DNA of 64,000 bases. It comes from Leyella stercorea (lineage in GTDB: Bacteria; Bacteroidota; Bacteroidia; Bacteroidales; Bacteroidaceae). Under the pieces are notes generated by a model, which was not told where the DNA came from, did no database searches, and saw nothing but the letters and a program-made list of their open reading frames with translations. The stretch lies in contig NZ_JADYUF010000014.1 of assembly GCF_021531655.1 (NCBI RefSeq), positions 11,978 through 75,977 of the forward strand. The letters run 5' to 3'. Below are positions 9,250 to 17,567 of this stretch, piece after piece (positions within the stretch are counted from its first letter, which is position 1; every line of letters starts with the position of its first letter). Both the position numbers and the translations under genes were made by a program.

Positions 9250-10122
9250 ATGAAATATTTTGTAGCTAATTTCAAGATAGAATGTGAGGCTGAGCTTATG
9301 CAGCCTGCCCGTGAACTGTTGTCGGCTGCTGCCTGCGAGGCTGGCTTTGAGGCTTTTGAAGATACTGACGACGGACTGCTGGGTTATGTGCAGCGTCCTT
9401 TGTATAATAAGGAGACGCTCGATGATGCCATTGCCGACTATATGCCTGAAGGCGCAACTGTGGCTTACGACATAGCTGAAGTGCCCGACCAGGATTGGAA
9501 TCAAGGTTGGGAAGACGAGGGCTTCGAGCCAATAGGCGTTGGCGACCACCTTATTATATATGATGCCAAACATACTGATATGAATATGTTTGCGGGTAAT
9601 GATGGTGTGATGCGCATCTTCATTGAGGCACGCAACGCTTTTGGCACCGGTACCCATCAGACTACACGCATGATTCTGCGTCGTCTGCTTGGCATGAATT
9701 TGAATGGAAAGAAGGTGCTCGACTGCGGATGTGGTACAGGCATTCTTGGTATTGTAGCTTCGCGTCTTGGTGCTGATAGAGTGTTGGGATATGACATTGA
9801 CGAATGGAGCTCGGAAAACGCCAAGCACAATGCCTCGATCAATGGAGTAGGCAATCTTGATGTGATGCTTGGTGACGCGTCTGTTCTTGACGGAGTGGAC
9901 GAGAAGTTTGATGTAGTGATTGCAAACATCAACCGCAACATCCTGATAAACGATATGCCGGCATTCAAGCGTCATATGAAGAAGGACGGATGTCTGATAC
10001 TCAGCGGTTTCTATGAGTCGGACGTTCCGATGTTGGAAAAGGCTGCAATGGATAATGCCATGTCTCTGAAGAATGCTGTTACTGACGAAGAATGGGCTTG
10101 CGCCTTGTTTGAAGCTAATTAA
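9250..10122 (+). CDS. prmA: Ribosomal protein L11 methyltransferase
   Basis: The 290-residue protein has an N-terminal substrate-recognition domain and a C-terminal Rossmann-type methyltransferase domain with the SAM-binding motif LDCGCGTGILGI, preceded by AFGTGTHQTTRM and followed by NINRNIL, as in PrmA. It trimethylates amino groups of L11. It lies 17 bp after the PBP gene. Confidence 0.95.
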   Translation: MKYFVANFKIECEAELMQPARELLSAAACEAGFEAFEDTDDGLLGYVQRPLYNKETLDDAIADYMPEGATVAYDIAEVPDQDWNQGWEDEGFEPIGVGDHLIIYDAKHTDMNMFAGNDGVMRIFIEARNAFGTGTHQTTRMILRRLLGMNLNGKKVLDCGCGTGILGIVASRLGADRVLGYDIDEWSSENAKHNASINGVGNLDVMLGDASVLDGVDEKFDVVIANINRNILINDMPAFKRHMKKDGCLILSGFYESDVPMLEKAAMDNAMSLKNAVTDEEWACALFEAN

Positions 10123-10148
10123 GTATAGAAAAATACCTATTTATAAAA

Positions 10149-10283
10149 ATGCGATTAAGGTATATGGGTGTGTCGATAGCTTTCTGTGGAGCTACAACCC
10201 TTATGCATGAGTATTATAGTGTGTCGCCTTGGATAGGAGTGGCTGGTTGTGTTTGGCAAGGAGAAAATATGCGACGACGTTAG
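10149..10283 (+). CDS. Possible small protein of 44 residues
   Basis: A 44-codon frame starting MRLRYMGVSIAFCGATTLMH lies 27 bp after prmA on the same strand. It has a mildly hydrophobic N-terminal half and an arginine-rich end. No family is recognised and no strong ribosome binding site is seen. It could be translated from the prmA message, or be chance. Confidence 0.25.
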   Translation: MRLRYMGVSIAFCGATTLMHEYYSVSPWIGVAGCVWQGENMRRR

Positions 10284-10330
10284 TTTGTCAGTATCGCCCG
10301 TTGGATTTCAATTCAGATACAACTTGAATT

Positions 10331-10361
10331 AAGAATCAAACCAGATGAATGCTTGATTCTT
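10331..10361. terminator. Hairpin between prmA and lysozyme genes
   Basis: A perfect 9-bp stem (AAGAATCAA / TTGATTCTT) with a 13-base loop lies immediately after the lysozyme stop codon and between convergent genes. T-rich flanks are modest, so termination is probable but not certain. Confidence 0.5.
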
Positions 10362-10362
10362 T

Positions 10363-11235
10363 TCACCATACGGTGTCTTGATTGCCAATGGTAAGTTTTT
10401 TCATATCATAGAACGAACCGTTGTAGATGTTGAAGTCTACATAGCTCTTTATACCAGGAAGTCGGCCAACGTCGGTATGCTGCCAGAATTTCCACGCTCC
10501 TTTGTATTCCACCTTGTCGACATAGTAATGGGCTATCCAGTAAGGGTAGTCGTCGAATACGGGCTTGCTTAAGTATTTCTCCTTGAATTTGTAATACGTG
10601 TAGATGATAGGCTTCACGTGATATTTATCCTCAACGATGTGAAGCCATGTCAGTATGTCGTGTTGGAAATCCTCAACCGAGCGGTCGGCAGGTTTATGTT
10701 CTACGTCAAGAACCGGAGGCAGGTCGCCCTCTTCAAGACGTACGGTATTAAGGAAGTGGTAGGCCTGCGAGCGAGCTGACGACTTGTTGCTCCAGAAGTG
10801 ATAGGCGCCACGTATGTATCCATATTCGCGTGCCTGGCGGAAGTTCTCCTTGAATTTGTCGTCAACGCGTGTTGAGCCTTCTGTTGATTTTATCATTATA
10901 AAACGCAGCGGGCATCCCTCGATGCTGGCTCCACGCAGTTTGTCCCAGTCTATGTCGCCCTGATAGTGCGAAATGTCTATGCCGTGTATTTCGTATCCGG
11001 CAGGATAGTTGGCATCGCCGAACAATGCACGCCATCTGAATCCGGTAGGGCTTACAAGAAACGAGTAGAACAGCCACACGTACAGACACACTACGGCAAT
11101 GCCGCCAACCCACCATGCTGCATGCGGATTGCGTGCGAGCAGGGCGCTGAGTGCCGACTGCTTCTTTGTGGAAGAGGCTTTGCGTGTAGTTTTCTTTCTT
11201 TTGTTTGCTTTGCGTGCGTGATTCTGTTCACTCAT
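10363..11235 (-). CDS. GH25-family lysozyme, membrane-anchored
   Basis: The 290-residue protein has a very basic N-terminus of about 25 residues, one transmembrane helix (WWVGGIAVVCLYVWLFYSFL) and an outward-facing GH25 muramidase domain. Catalytic-site segments are HGIDISHYQG near the domain start and PPVLDVEHK in the middle, plus a C-terminal VDFNIYNG segment. It probably cuts the N-acetylmuramic acid linkage in peptidoglycan during wall turnover. It stands alone between a hairpin on its 3' side and the pfp terminator on its 5' side. Confidence 0.9.
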   Translation of the reverse strand: MSEQNHARKANKRKKTTRKASSTKKQSALSALLARNPHAAWWVGGIAVVCLYVWLFYSFLVSPTGFRWRALFGDANYPAGYEIHGIDISHYQGDIDWDKLRGASIEGCPLRFIMIKSTEGSTRVDDKFKENFRQAREYGYIRGAYHFWSNKSSARSQAYHFLNTVRLEEGDLPPVLDVEHKPADRSVEDFQHDILTWLHIVEDKYHVKPIIYTYYKFKEKYLSKPVFDDYPYWIAHYYVDKVEYKGAWKFWQHTDVGRLPGIKSYVDFNIYNGSFYDMKKLTIGNQDTVW

Positions 11236-11277
11236 AGTTTCTAATGAATTTGCAATATATGCTCAGGCTTAAACAGA

Positions 11278-11309
11278 GAGAGCAGAATGGCTGAAGCCAC
11301 TCTGCTCTC
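11278..11309 (-). terminator. Hairpin after pfp
   Basis: A long stem (GAGAGCAGA / TCTGCTCTC, continuing through TGGCT / AGCCA with one mismatch) has a two-base loop. It lies 45 bp after the pfp stop and 43 bp before the lysozyme start on the same strand, so it probably ends pfp transcription. The T-run is weak. Confidence 0.7.
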
Positions 11310-11354
11310 CATCTTATCTTTAACTCAGTAAGAAGTTGTAGCTTGACAAGTGAA

Positions 11355-13004
11355 TTACTTGCCCTGCTCAAGCTTCAGAGTCTTAGTAGGCTGATCGCAA
11401 ACCTCTGACGGACCCCAGTACTGAACCGGACCCGGGTATACGTAGCAATCGTTCTTGGCCCACTCCTCACGATGAGCAGCGAAGAACTTGAACGGAGCAC
11501 CGTCGAGCTCTACAAGAGCCTTGCGGATAACAGGCTTGTTGGCACCGTTACGACGCTCGATGTTCATCATCATTGTGATAGGCACACCACCTGCAATCCA
11601 CTCAGCGGCAGGAGCAGTAGTGTTCTTGATTACTGACATGTAGCCAGTCTTGCCGTTGGCAATGAGGCGTGAAGCGTTGTAGCCGAGTGAGTAGCAATAG
11701 TCAGCGTCGTAGTTAGACGGAGCAGCGCAACGTCCCTCATAGCCGAAGAAGTGGTGCTGTGCTGAGAAGTTGCCATTGTACTTGCCCTCTTCCTTCCAAG
11801 CTTCGAGCTTCTTCTCAACCATACGTGAGAGGAGCTTCTCTGTCTCGATGAGCGAAACCTGAACGTTTCCGTGCGGGTCGCGGTCAAGGCAGAGCTGACG
11901 TGCAACGTCCTCAGGAAGCGACTCGAGAATAGCAAGGTTGTCCTTAGCGATAGAGCTCTTTACGAAATCGATCTGCTCCTCAGCGTTGGCAAACTCACGT
12001 GACTCGCCAGTAGCAGGATCGGTAAGAACCTCGTTGAGCTCAGCGATGAGCTTCTTGATAGCAGGGATGAACTCGATAAGACCCTCAGGAATGAGTACAG
12101 TACCGAAGTTGTTGCCATCGGCAGCACGGTCGGCTACTACCTTAGCGATATATGTTACAACATCGTCAAGTGACATCTCCTTAGCCTCAACCTCCTCTGA
12201 AACGAGGCAAACGTTAGGCTGGGTCTGAAGAGCGCACTCAAGAGCGATGTGAGAAGCCGAACGGCCCATGAGCTTGATGAAGTGCCAGTACTTGCGGGCT
12301 GAGTTGCAGTCGCGCTGGATGTTGCCGATAAGCTCAGAGTATGTCTTGCAAGCTGTGTCGAAACCGAATGAAGTTTCGATCTGCTCGTTCTTCAAGTCGC
12401 CGTCGATAGTCTTCGGGCAGCCGATTACCTGAACACCGTACTTCTTTGCTGCATAGTACTCAGCGAGTACGCAAGCGTTAGTGTTAGAGTCGTCACCACC
12501 GATGATGACGAGAGCCTTGATGCCGAGCTCGCGAAGAATCTCGATACCCTTCTCAAACTGCTCTTCCTTCTCAAGCTTGGTACGGCCAGAACCGATGATG
12601 TCGAAACCGCCAGTGTTGCGGTAAGCATCCATAAGCTCAGGAGTGATCTCCTTGTAGTTGTGGTCAACCAGACCGCCAGGGCCGAGGATGAATCCGTACA
12701 GCTTGTTAGCGGGGTTGAGTGACTTTACACCGTCGAAAAGACCTGAAATAACGTTGTGGCCGCCAGGAGCCTGACCACCTGAAAGAATTACACCAACATT
12801 GAAAGCCGGAAGCTCCTTCTTCTCGCCAGCTTCGAATGTGATGACGGGCATTCCGTATGTGTTAGGGAACAAAGCCTTGATGTCATCCTGGTTACCTACT
12901 GACTGTGTAGCCTCACCTTCTACGGCCTTCACCGGTCCCTGAAGAGCCTTGGGCAATTTGGGCTGATAAGCAGCTCTTGCAATCTGCAATGCACTAATTT
13001 CCAT
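11355..13004 (-). CDS. pfp: Pyrophosphate--fructose 6-phosphate 1-phosphotransferase
   Basis: The 549-residue protein matches the long PPi-dependent phosphofructokinase type. It phosphorylates fructose 6-phosphate reversibly with pyrophosphate in place of ATP. The phosphoryl donor region reads GGDDSNTNA, in which the aspartate after GG is the residue associated with PPi use, and the catalytic segment is [11 protein letters not shown]-terminal [13 protein letters not shown] is typical. A promoter -7 box lies 67 bp upstream and a hairpin follows, so it is probably monocistronic. Confidence 0.95.
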   Translation of the reverse strand: MEISALQIARAAYQPKLPKALQGPVKAVEGEATQSVGNQDDIKALFPNTYGMPVITFEAGEKKELPAFNVGVILSGGQAPGGHNVISGLFDGVKSLNPANKLYGFILGPGGLVDHNYKEITPELMDAYRNTGGFDIIGSGRTKLEKEEQFEKGIEILRELGIKALVIIGGDDSNTNACVLAEYYAAKKYGVQVIGCPKTIDGDLKNEQIETSFGFDTACKTYSELIGNIQRDCNSARKYWHFIKLMGRSASHIALECALQTQPNVCLVSEEVEAKEMSLDDVVTYIAKVVADRAADGNNFGTVLIPEGLIEFIPAIKKLIAELNEVLTDPATGESREFANAEEQIDFVKSSIAKDNLAILESLPEDVARQLCLDRDPHGNVQVSLIETEKLLSRMVEKKLEAWKEEGKYNGNFSAQHHFFGYEGRCAAPSNYDADYCYSLGYNASRLIANGKTGYMSVIKNTTAPAAEWIAGGVPITMMMNIERRNGANKPVIRKALVELDGAPFKFFAAHREEWAKNDCYVYPGPVQYWGPSEVCDQPTKTLKLEQGK

Positions 13005-13070
13005 TTGATGTTAAAAATTAAAAAGTATGTATTATTGAAATAAAATCTACCTTTATATTATTTCGTGCTG

Positions 13071-13078
13071 CAAAAATA
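13071..13078 (-). promoter_or_regulatory. -7 box of pfp
   Basis: TATTTTTG followed by C on the minus strand fits the Bacteroidetes TAnnTTTG element. The -33 element is not clear. Confidence 0.5.
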
Positions 13079-13148
13079 CGCTTTTTCTGTGACATACTGA
13101 AAATATTGGACGGAAAACTTTAAGCGATTACATTTTTTATTGATATTA

Positions 13149-13180
13149 CTTGTTACGTATTCTTTTTTTTTCTATCTTTG
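13149..13180 (+). promoter_or_regulatory. Promoter of the 13.2 kb gene
   Basis: CTTG (13149-13152) and TATCTTTG (13173-13180) are separated by 20 bp. This is close to the Bacteroidetes consensus, 32 bp before the start codon. Confidence 0.6.
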
Positions 13181-13212
13181 GCAAGAAATTATATTAAATC
13201 ATAAAAGGAATT

Positions 13213-13482
13213 ATGGCTAATAAACGAATCTTAAAACGAAAAATCAATTACGTATGTAGCGAACTTTTTTCAGAAGTAGTGGCTGCATCTTATTCAATAA
13301 AGGCTGACGAAGAAAACGTTAAGGCCTTGCTTACTTCTATTCTGGTAATCCACAACGACTACATCCGCCGCATATCGCATGTAGAGCCGGGAATGCCGGC
13401 TTCTGAATTCTTCAAGGATCTTATCACAAAGTTCAACAAGCAGGTGTCTGAAATCATCGACCAGATTTCAAACTTTGAGTAA
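13213..13482 (+). CDS. Conserved-looking hypothetical protein, 89 residues
   Basis: The product is small, largely helical by composition, with a basic N-terminus (MANKRILKRKINYVCSELF) and no signal peptide or membrane helix. I do not recognise a characterised family, although this kind of short protein is common in Bacteroidales. A good promoter precedes it and a lysophospholipid acyltransferase-like gene follows 46 bp later, so the two may share a transcript. Confidence 0.75.
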   Translation: MANKRILKRKINYVCSELFSEVVAASYSIKADEENVKALLTSILVIHNDYIRRISHVEPGMPASEFFKDLITKFNKQVSEIIDQISNFE

Positions 13483-13528
13483 ATTGGCTTGTTAGACATT
13501 AATATCTGGTTAAGAAAATAAAGGAATA

Positions 13529-14089
13529 ATGAGTTTATTGCAACGTTTTTGCAGAACGGTGCTCTACAAGCGCATGCATTGGCGTGCCGAGATAAGTGTG
13601 GAGTTTCCCGAAAAATATATCTTGTGTCTTGCACCTCATACGAGCAACTGGGACTTTATAATGGGTCTGCTCTACTCGCGTGCCGAGAACCTGAAGATCA
13701 ACTTCCTTATGAAGAAGGAATGGTTCTTCTGGCCTTTGGGCGTTTTCTTCCGTAGCATAGGCGGAATACCCGTCTATCGTGGCAAGCATACAAGTATGAC
13801 CGACGCTCTTGCCGAGACAGCACGCAACACTCCCCACTTCCGCCTGTGTGTCACTCCTGAGGGAACCCGTTCGCTCAATCCCGAATGGAAGAAGGGCTTC
13901 TACTTCATAGCATTGAAGGCTAACATACCAATACTGCTGTACGGACTCGACTTCGAGCGCAAGCTCATAGAATGCAAGCATGTGATTGTGCCGACAGGCG
14001 ACGTTGAGGCTGACATGAAGAAGATAAAGTCCTACTTTAAGGATTTCAAGGGTAAGAAGCCCGAACTCTTCACCGTCGGAGACATATAA
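13529..14089 (+). CDS. 1-acyl-glycerol-3-phosphate acyltransferase-like protein
   Basis: The 186-residue protein has the acyltransferase signature HTSNWD (HX4D type, about residues 37-42) and the second conserved block TPEGTRS. These are the catalytic and glycerol-phosphate-binding motifs of the PlsC superfamily. It most likely acylates a lysophospholipid or related membrane lipid. It is shorter than typical PlsC (about 240) and lacks an obvious N-terminal membrane helix, so the exact acceptor is open. AAGGAA lies ahead of the ATG. Confidence 0.82.
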   Translation: MSLLQRFCRTVLYKRMHWRAEISVEFPEKYILCLAPHTSNWDFIMGLLYSRAENLKINFLMKKEWFFWPLGVFFRSIGGIPVYRGKHTSMTDALAETARNTPHFRLCVTPEGTRSLNPEWKKGFYFIALKANIPILLYGLDFERKLIECKHVIVPTGDVEADMKKIKSYFKDFKGKKPELFTVGDI

Positions 14090-14131
14090 AATAGGTGTGG
14101 CGAATCAATATTCGCATACTGCATTCCGAAT

Positions 14132-14243
14132 GTAGTCCTTTTGCTCTGTAAAAGGACTACATTTGCAATGTAAAAGGGGTCCTTTTGAACGGCAGAAGGA
14201 GTCCTTTTGCAAGCCCAAAGGAGCCCTTTTGAAGGGCAGGGGG
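14132..14243. repeat. Cluster of self-complementary AAAGGA/TCCTTTT units
   Basis: An 11-bp perfect hairpin (14132-14142 / 14150-14160, GTAGTCCTTTT / AAAAGGACTAC) is followed by three near-palindromic units built from AAAAGG and CCTTTT within the next 80 bp. The stretch fills the gap between the acyltransferase and the amidase gene and reads open in the amidase frame, which makes an artificially early start possible. Confidence 0.7.
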
Positions 14244-14249
14244 ACAACA

Positions 14250-17186
14250 ATGGAAAAATCATATAATCAGAGTTGTAAAATGAACCGAGTCATATCCATA
14301 CTATTCTGTGCCTTTTCGATGGTTGCAGTTCAGGCTGTAGCTGGCAGCAACAAGACGCTGCCAAGTGAAAAAGTGGAAGCTCTTCTGAAAAACTATGTTT
14401 TGCAGAACAGGGCAAAGAATGTCACTTACCATACACAGCCTTATCTTGAGAAGTTTAGTGTGGACAACCGCAAGCGTGAGCTACGGGTGTATGTCAGTAC
14501 GTCGTTTGCTACGCAGGAGTTTACCGAGAAGTCGGTAAAGTTCTATTACAAGCGTCTGGCGAAGTCTCTGCCCAAGCCTTACAACAAGTATTCGCTCAGC
14601 ATTGTGGCTGCAGGTCTGCCCATTGAGCAGCTTGTGGCTGGTGCATGTGTGGAAAATGCTGGCGTACCATCGGCATGGGGCAAGATAGAATATGACGGTG
14701 CTCCATGGGTTTACGATGAGTCGCGCCCTTACTTCATCTCGCACGGATTGTTCGACAGGCACATTTCTTTGTGGGCTTCGCACGGAATATATTATGATAC
14801 GAAGAAGTCACGCTGGCGTTGGCAGCGCCCAAATCTGTATGGCACTACCGAGGACCTTTTCACCCAAACCATCGTTGTGCCTTATCTCATTCCGATGCTT
14901 GAGCGTGCTGGAGCTGTGATTTATACTCCACGCGAGCGCGACTGGCAGAAGAACGAAGTGCTGGTAGACAACGACAACGGTCGTGGATATGTAGAAGACG
15001 ACGGCCGTGAGAAGTGGCAGACTGCCAAGGAAAAAGGTTTTGCCGTGCGCAATGGAGTGTATCGTGACGGCGAGAACCCGTTCCTTCAAGGCACCGTGCG
15101 TCAGGTTCGTACCGTGCGTAAGGGTCATGAATCGTGGGCTTCCTATCAGCCTCAGATTCCGCAGGCAGGCCGTTATGCTGTGTATGTGAGCTATCAGACT
15201 CTGCCCAATAGCGTGTCTGACGTGCAGTATATAGTATGTCATAAGGGTCAGCGCACTCTGTTTCGTGTCAACCAGCAAATGGGTGGAGGCACATGGGTTT
15301 ATCTTGGCACTTTTGATTTCGGCAGCGGCAGCAGCACCGACAACCGTGTGATAATCACCAACCTTTCCGACCAGAAGGGTATCATAACAACCGATGCTGT
15401 GCGTTTTGGCGGAGGCATGGGCAATGTGCAGCGCTATGGCGTCACGAGTGGAATGCCACGTTGTCTGGAGGGTGCCCGTTACAATGCCCAGTGGTCGGGT
15501 GCTCCTTATAGCGTTTATGGTGGGAAGAATGGTACAGACGACTATTCTGACGACATCAATACCCGCTCGAATATGGCCAACTGGCTTGCAGGAGGCTCGG
15601 TTTATGTGCCGACACGCGAGGGCAAGAAGGTTCCTATCGAACTCTCGCTTGCTGTGCATAGTGATGCAGGATATACGTCGGTGCCCGACTCGATAATAGG
15701 TTCGCTGGCAATATGCACCACCAACTTCAACGACGGACGGCTTAATAGTGGCATTTCGCGCATGGCTTCGCACGACTTCGCCGAACAATTGCTCGAAGGA
15801 TTGCGTCGCGACCTTACGTTCAAGTATGGCAAGTGGACTCGCCGCTATCTATGGGACCGTAACTATAGCGAGACCCGCCGCCCGGAAGTTCCGTCGGCTA
15901 TAGTCGAGACTATGTCGCATCAGAACTTTGCCGACCTCAAGCGTGGATTCGACCCTAACTTCAAGTTCACTATGGCACGCTCGCTCTACAAGACCATATT
16001 GCGCTACGTCAGCAGCAACCATTCTCGTCCATGTATAGTTCAGCCTCTGCCGGTAGACAATTTCCGTATAGAGAATATCGGAAACGGCCAGTTGCGACTG
16101 TTGTGGCTTCCCGTAAAGGACGAGCAGGAGCCTACAGCCGTGCCCACATCTTATAATATATATGTGGCGAAAGGCGCAGGCGGTTTTGACAACGGACGTA
16201 TGGTGCACGCCACTTCTTATGTGATTGACGTGCAGCCCGATGTAGTCTACCGATTCCGCGTAGCCGCTGTGAATAGGGGAGGCGAGAGCTTCCCGTCGGA
16301 GACGTTGGCTGCCAAACTGTCATCGGTTCCTCATGCACGCAACGTTCTTGTGGTGAATGGATTCAAGCGCCTTTCGGGTCCGGCTGTAGTTGACAATGAA
16401 ACACAGCAGGGCTTCGACATGGACAGCGATATAGGCGTTTCTTATGGACTCACAGCAGGGTGGAACGGTCGTCAGCAATGCTTCGACCGTAGTCGTGCAG
16501 GAAGCGAAGGTCCGGGAGCGTTGGGATATTGTGGAGACGAACTTGCAGGCTCGTTTGTGATGGGCAATCAGCAGAATGAATCGGTTTGTCACGTGGAAAA
16601 TATTGCAACCTCGGGAGATTACAATGTGGTGAGCTGCTCGGTGGAAGCTTTGGAGAACGATTTCGTACGCTCGACAGACTATGACGTTATGGACATTGCT
16701 TTCGGACTGCAGAAGGACGACGGTCATTCGCTTGTGCGCTACAAGACCTTCACATCGAGACTGCGCAAGCAGCTTGAGGCATTTACGGGTCGTGGCGGAC
16801 GCATTATGGTGAGCGGAGCTTATGTGGGCAGCGATATGTTGCGTGCCGACGAGCGACAGTTTCTTGCCAATGTGGTCAAGGCATCGTACGAACGTGCCGA
16901 CCGCTCCATTAATAATAATGTAATAAACGGACTGGGAATCAAATTCGACATCATCCGCCATCTCAACCCCATGCACTATGCTGCAACGTCGGTAGACGTA
17001 ATGCATCCTGCCGCTTCGTCGGCATTTTGCGCAATGCAGTATGCCGACGGTTCGAGTGCTGCGGTAGCTTATGACGGTAGCGACTACAAGTGCTTCGTTA
17101 TGGGCTTCCCCTTCGAGTGCATCAACAATATGAATGCACGCCGACAGGTGATGAAGGCCGTAATGGACTTCCTCGTCAAGAGATAG
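14250..17186 (+). CDS. Exported N-acetylmuramoyl-L-alanine amidase with extra modules
   Basis: The product is about 978 residues. The start at 14250 has a purine-rich AGGGGG upstream; 14280 (MNRVISILFCAFSMVAVQAV, a clear signal peptide) is an equally possible start, while 14163 reads through a repeat and is rejected. An amidase_3-like domain appears split: an early part with SHGIYYDT and GTTEDLFTQ, and a later part with LAVHSDAGYT and the final SAIVETMSHQNF. Between them lies a beta-rich segment (YVSYQTLPNSVSDVQYIV) like golvesin C-terminal domains. A fibronectin type III module and a further C-terminal domain of about 280 residues follow. It probably hydrolyses peptidoglycan or a surface-bound muropeptide. 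The end domain is unassigned. Confidence 0.8.
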   Translation: MEKSYNQSCKMNRVISILFCAFSMVAVQAVAGSNKTLPSEKVEALLKNYVLQNRAKNVTYHTQPYLEKFSVDNRKRELRVYVSTSFATQEFTEKSVKFYYKRLAKSLPKPYNKYSLSIVAAGLPIEQLVAGACVENAGVPSAWGKIEYDGAPWVYDESRPYFISHGLFDRHISLWASHGIYYDTKKSRWRWQRPNLYGTTEDLFTQTIVVPYLIPMLERAGAVIYTPRERDWQKNEVLVDNDNGRGYVEDDGREKWQTAKEKGFAVRNGVYRDGENPFLQGTVRQVRTVRKGHESWASYQPQIPQAGRYAVYVSYQTLPNSVSDVQYIVCHKGQRTLFRVNQQMGGGTWVYLGTFDFGSGSSTDNRVIITNLSDQKGIITTDAVRFGGGMGNVQRYGVTSGMPRCLEGARYNAQWSGAPYSVYGGKNGTDDYSDDINTRSNMANWLAGGSVYVPTREGKKVPIELSLAVHSDAGYTSVPDSIIGSLAICTTNFNDGRLNSGISRMASHDFAEQLLEGLRRDLTFKYGKWTRRYLWDRNYSETRRPEVPSAIVETMSHQNFADLKRGFDPNFKFTMARSLYKTILRYVSSNHSRPCIVQPLPVDNFRIENIGNGQLRLLWLPVKDEQEPTAVPTSYNIYVAKGAGGFDNGRMVHATSYVIDVQPDVVYRFRVAAVNRGGESFPSETLAAKLSSVPHARNVLVVNGFKRLSGPAVVDNETQQGFDMDSDIGVSYGLTAGWNGRQQCFDRSRAGSEGPGALGYCGDELAGSFVMGNQQNESVCHVENIATSGDYNVVSCSVEALENDFVRSTDYDVMDIAFGLQKDDGHSLVRYKTFTSRLRKQLEAFTGRGGRIMVSGAYVGSDMLRADERQFLANVVKASYERADRSINNNVINGLGIKFDIIRHLNPMHYAATSVDVMHPAASSAFCAMQYADGSSAAVAYDGSDYKCFVMGFPFECINNMNARRQVMKAVMDFLVKR

Positions 17187-17214
17187 AAACAAGACTAATA
17201 ACTTTAAAAAACTA

Positions 17215-17547
17215 ATGATTATGTACAAAATTCAGGCAAATGCATCAGGCACAAGAAGCATTGAGGTGAGTGACTTGCATCTAGAAACGCTTCGCAAATA
17301 TTCTTTTCTTGACAGCTTGGTAGACAGCAACGGTATTATCGACGAGACTGTGCTCGACAAGCTTAAGCTTAACGTGCGCTCATTGCTGGAGTCGTCGGGC
17401 ATAAGCGACAAGAACTTGCTCGACCTCTGTCTTGATGTAATCTACAACAATAATATGAAGGCTATCGGCTTGTCTAATCTTGTGACGCTCTATAAGGAGT
17501 GGGAACAGAACAAGCCGTCAGCTGAAGAGGAAACAGAACAGAATTAA
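17215..17547 (+). CDS. Hypothetical protein, 110 residues
   Basis: The start is ATG at 17215 or 17221. The protein is acidic and helical with no signal peptide. A stretch of leucine-rich helices (LDKLKLNVRSLLESSGISD) precedes an acidic tail rich in Glu. I do not recognise the family. It sits 28 bp after the amidase gene and 20 bp before the YgiQ gene, so it is probably in their operon. Confidence 0.7.
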   Translation: MIMYKIQANASGTRSIEVSDLHLETLRKYSFLDSLVDSNGIIDETVLDKLKLNVRSLLESSGISDKNLLDLCLDVIYNNNMKAIGLSNLVTLYKEWEQNKPSAEEETEQN

Positions 17548-17567
17548 TAACACGTAAAGTATATACA

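Noticed and set aside
14163..14249. Extension of the amidase gene to an earlier ATG
   Set aside because: The extra 29 codons are a translation of the AAAGGA/TCCTTTT repeat cluster and push the signal peptide away from the N-terminus.
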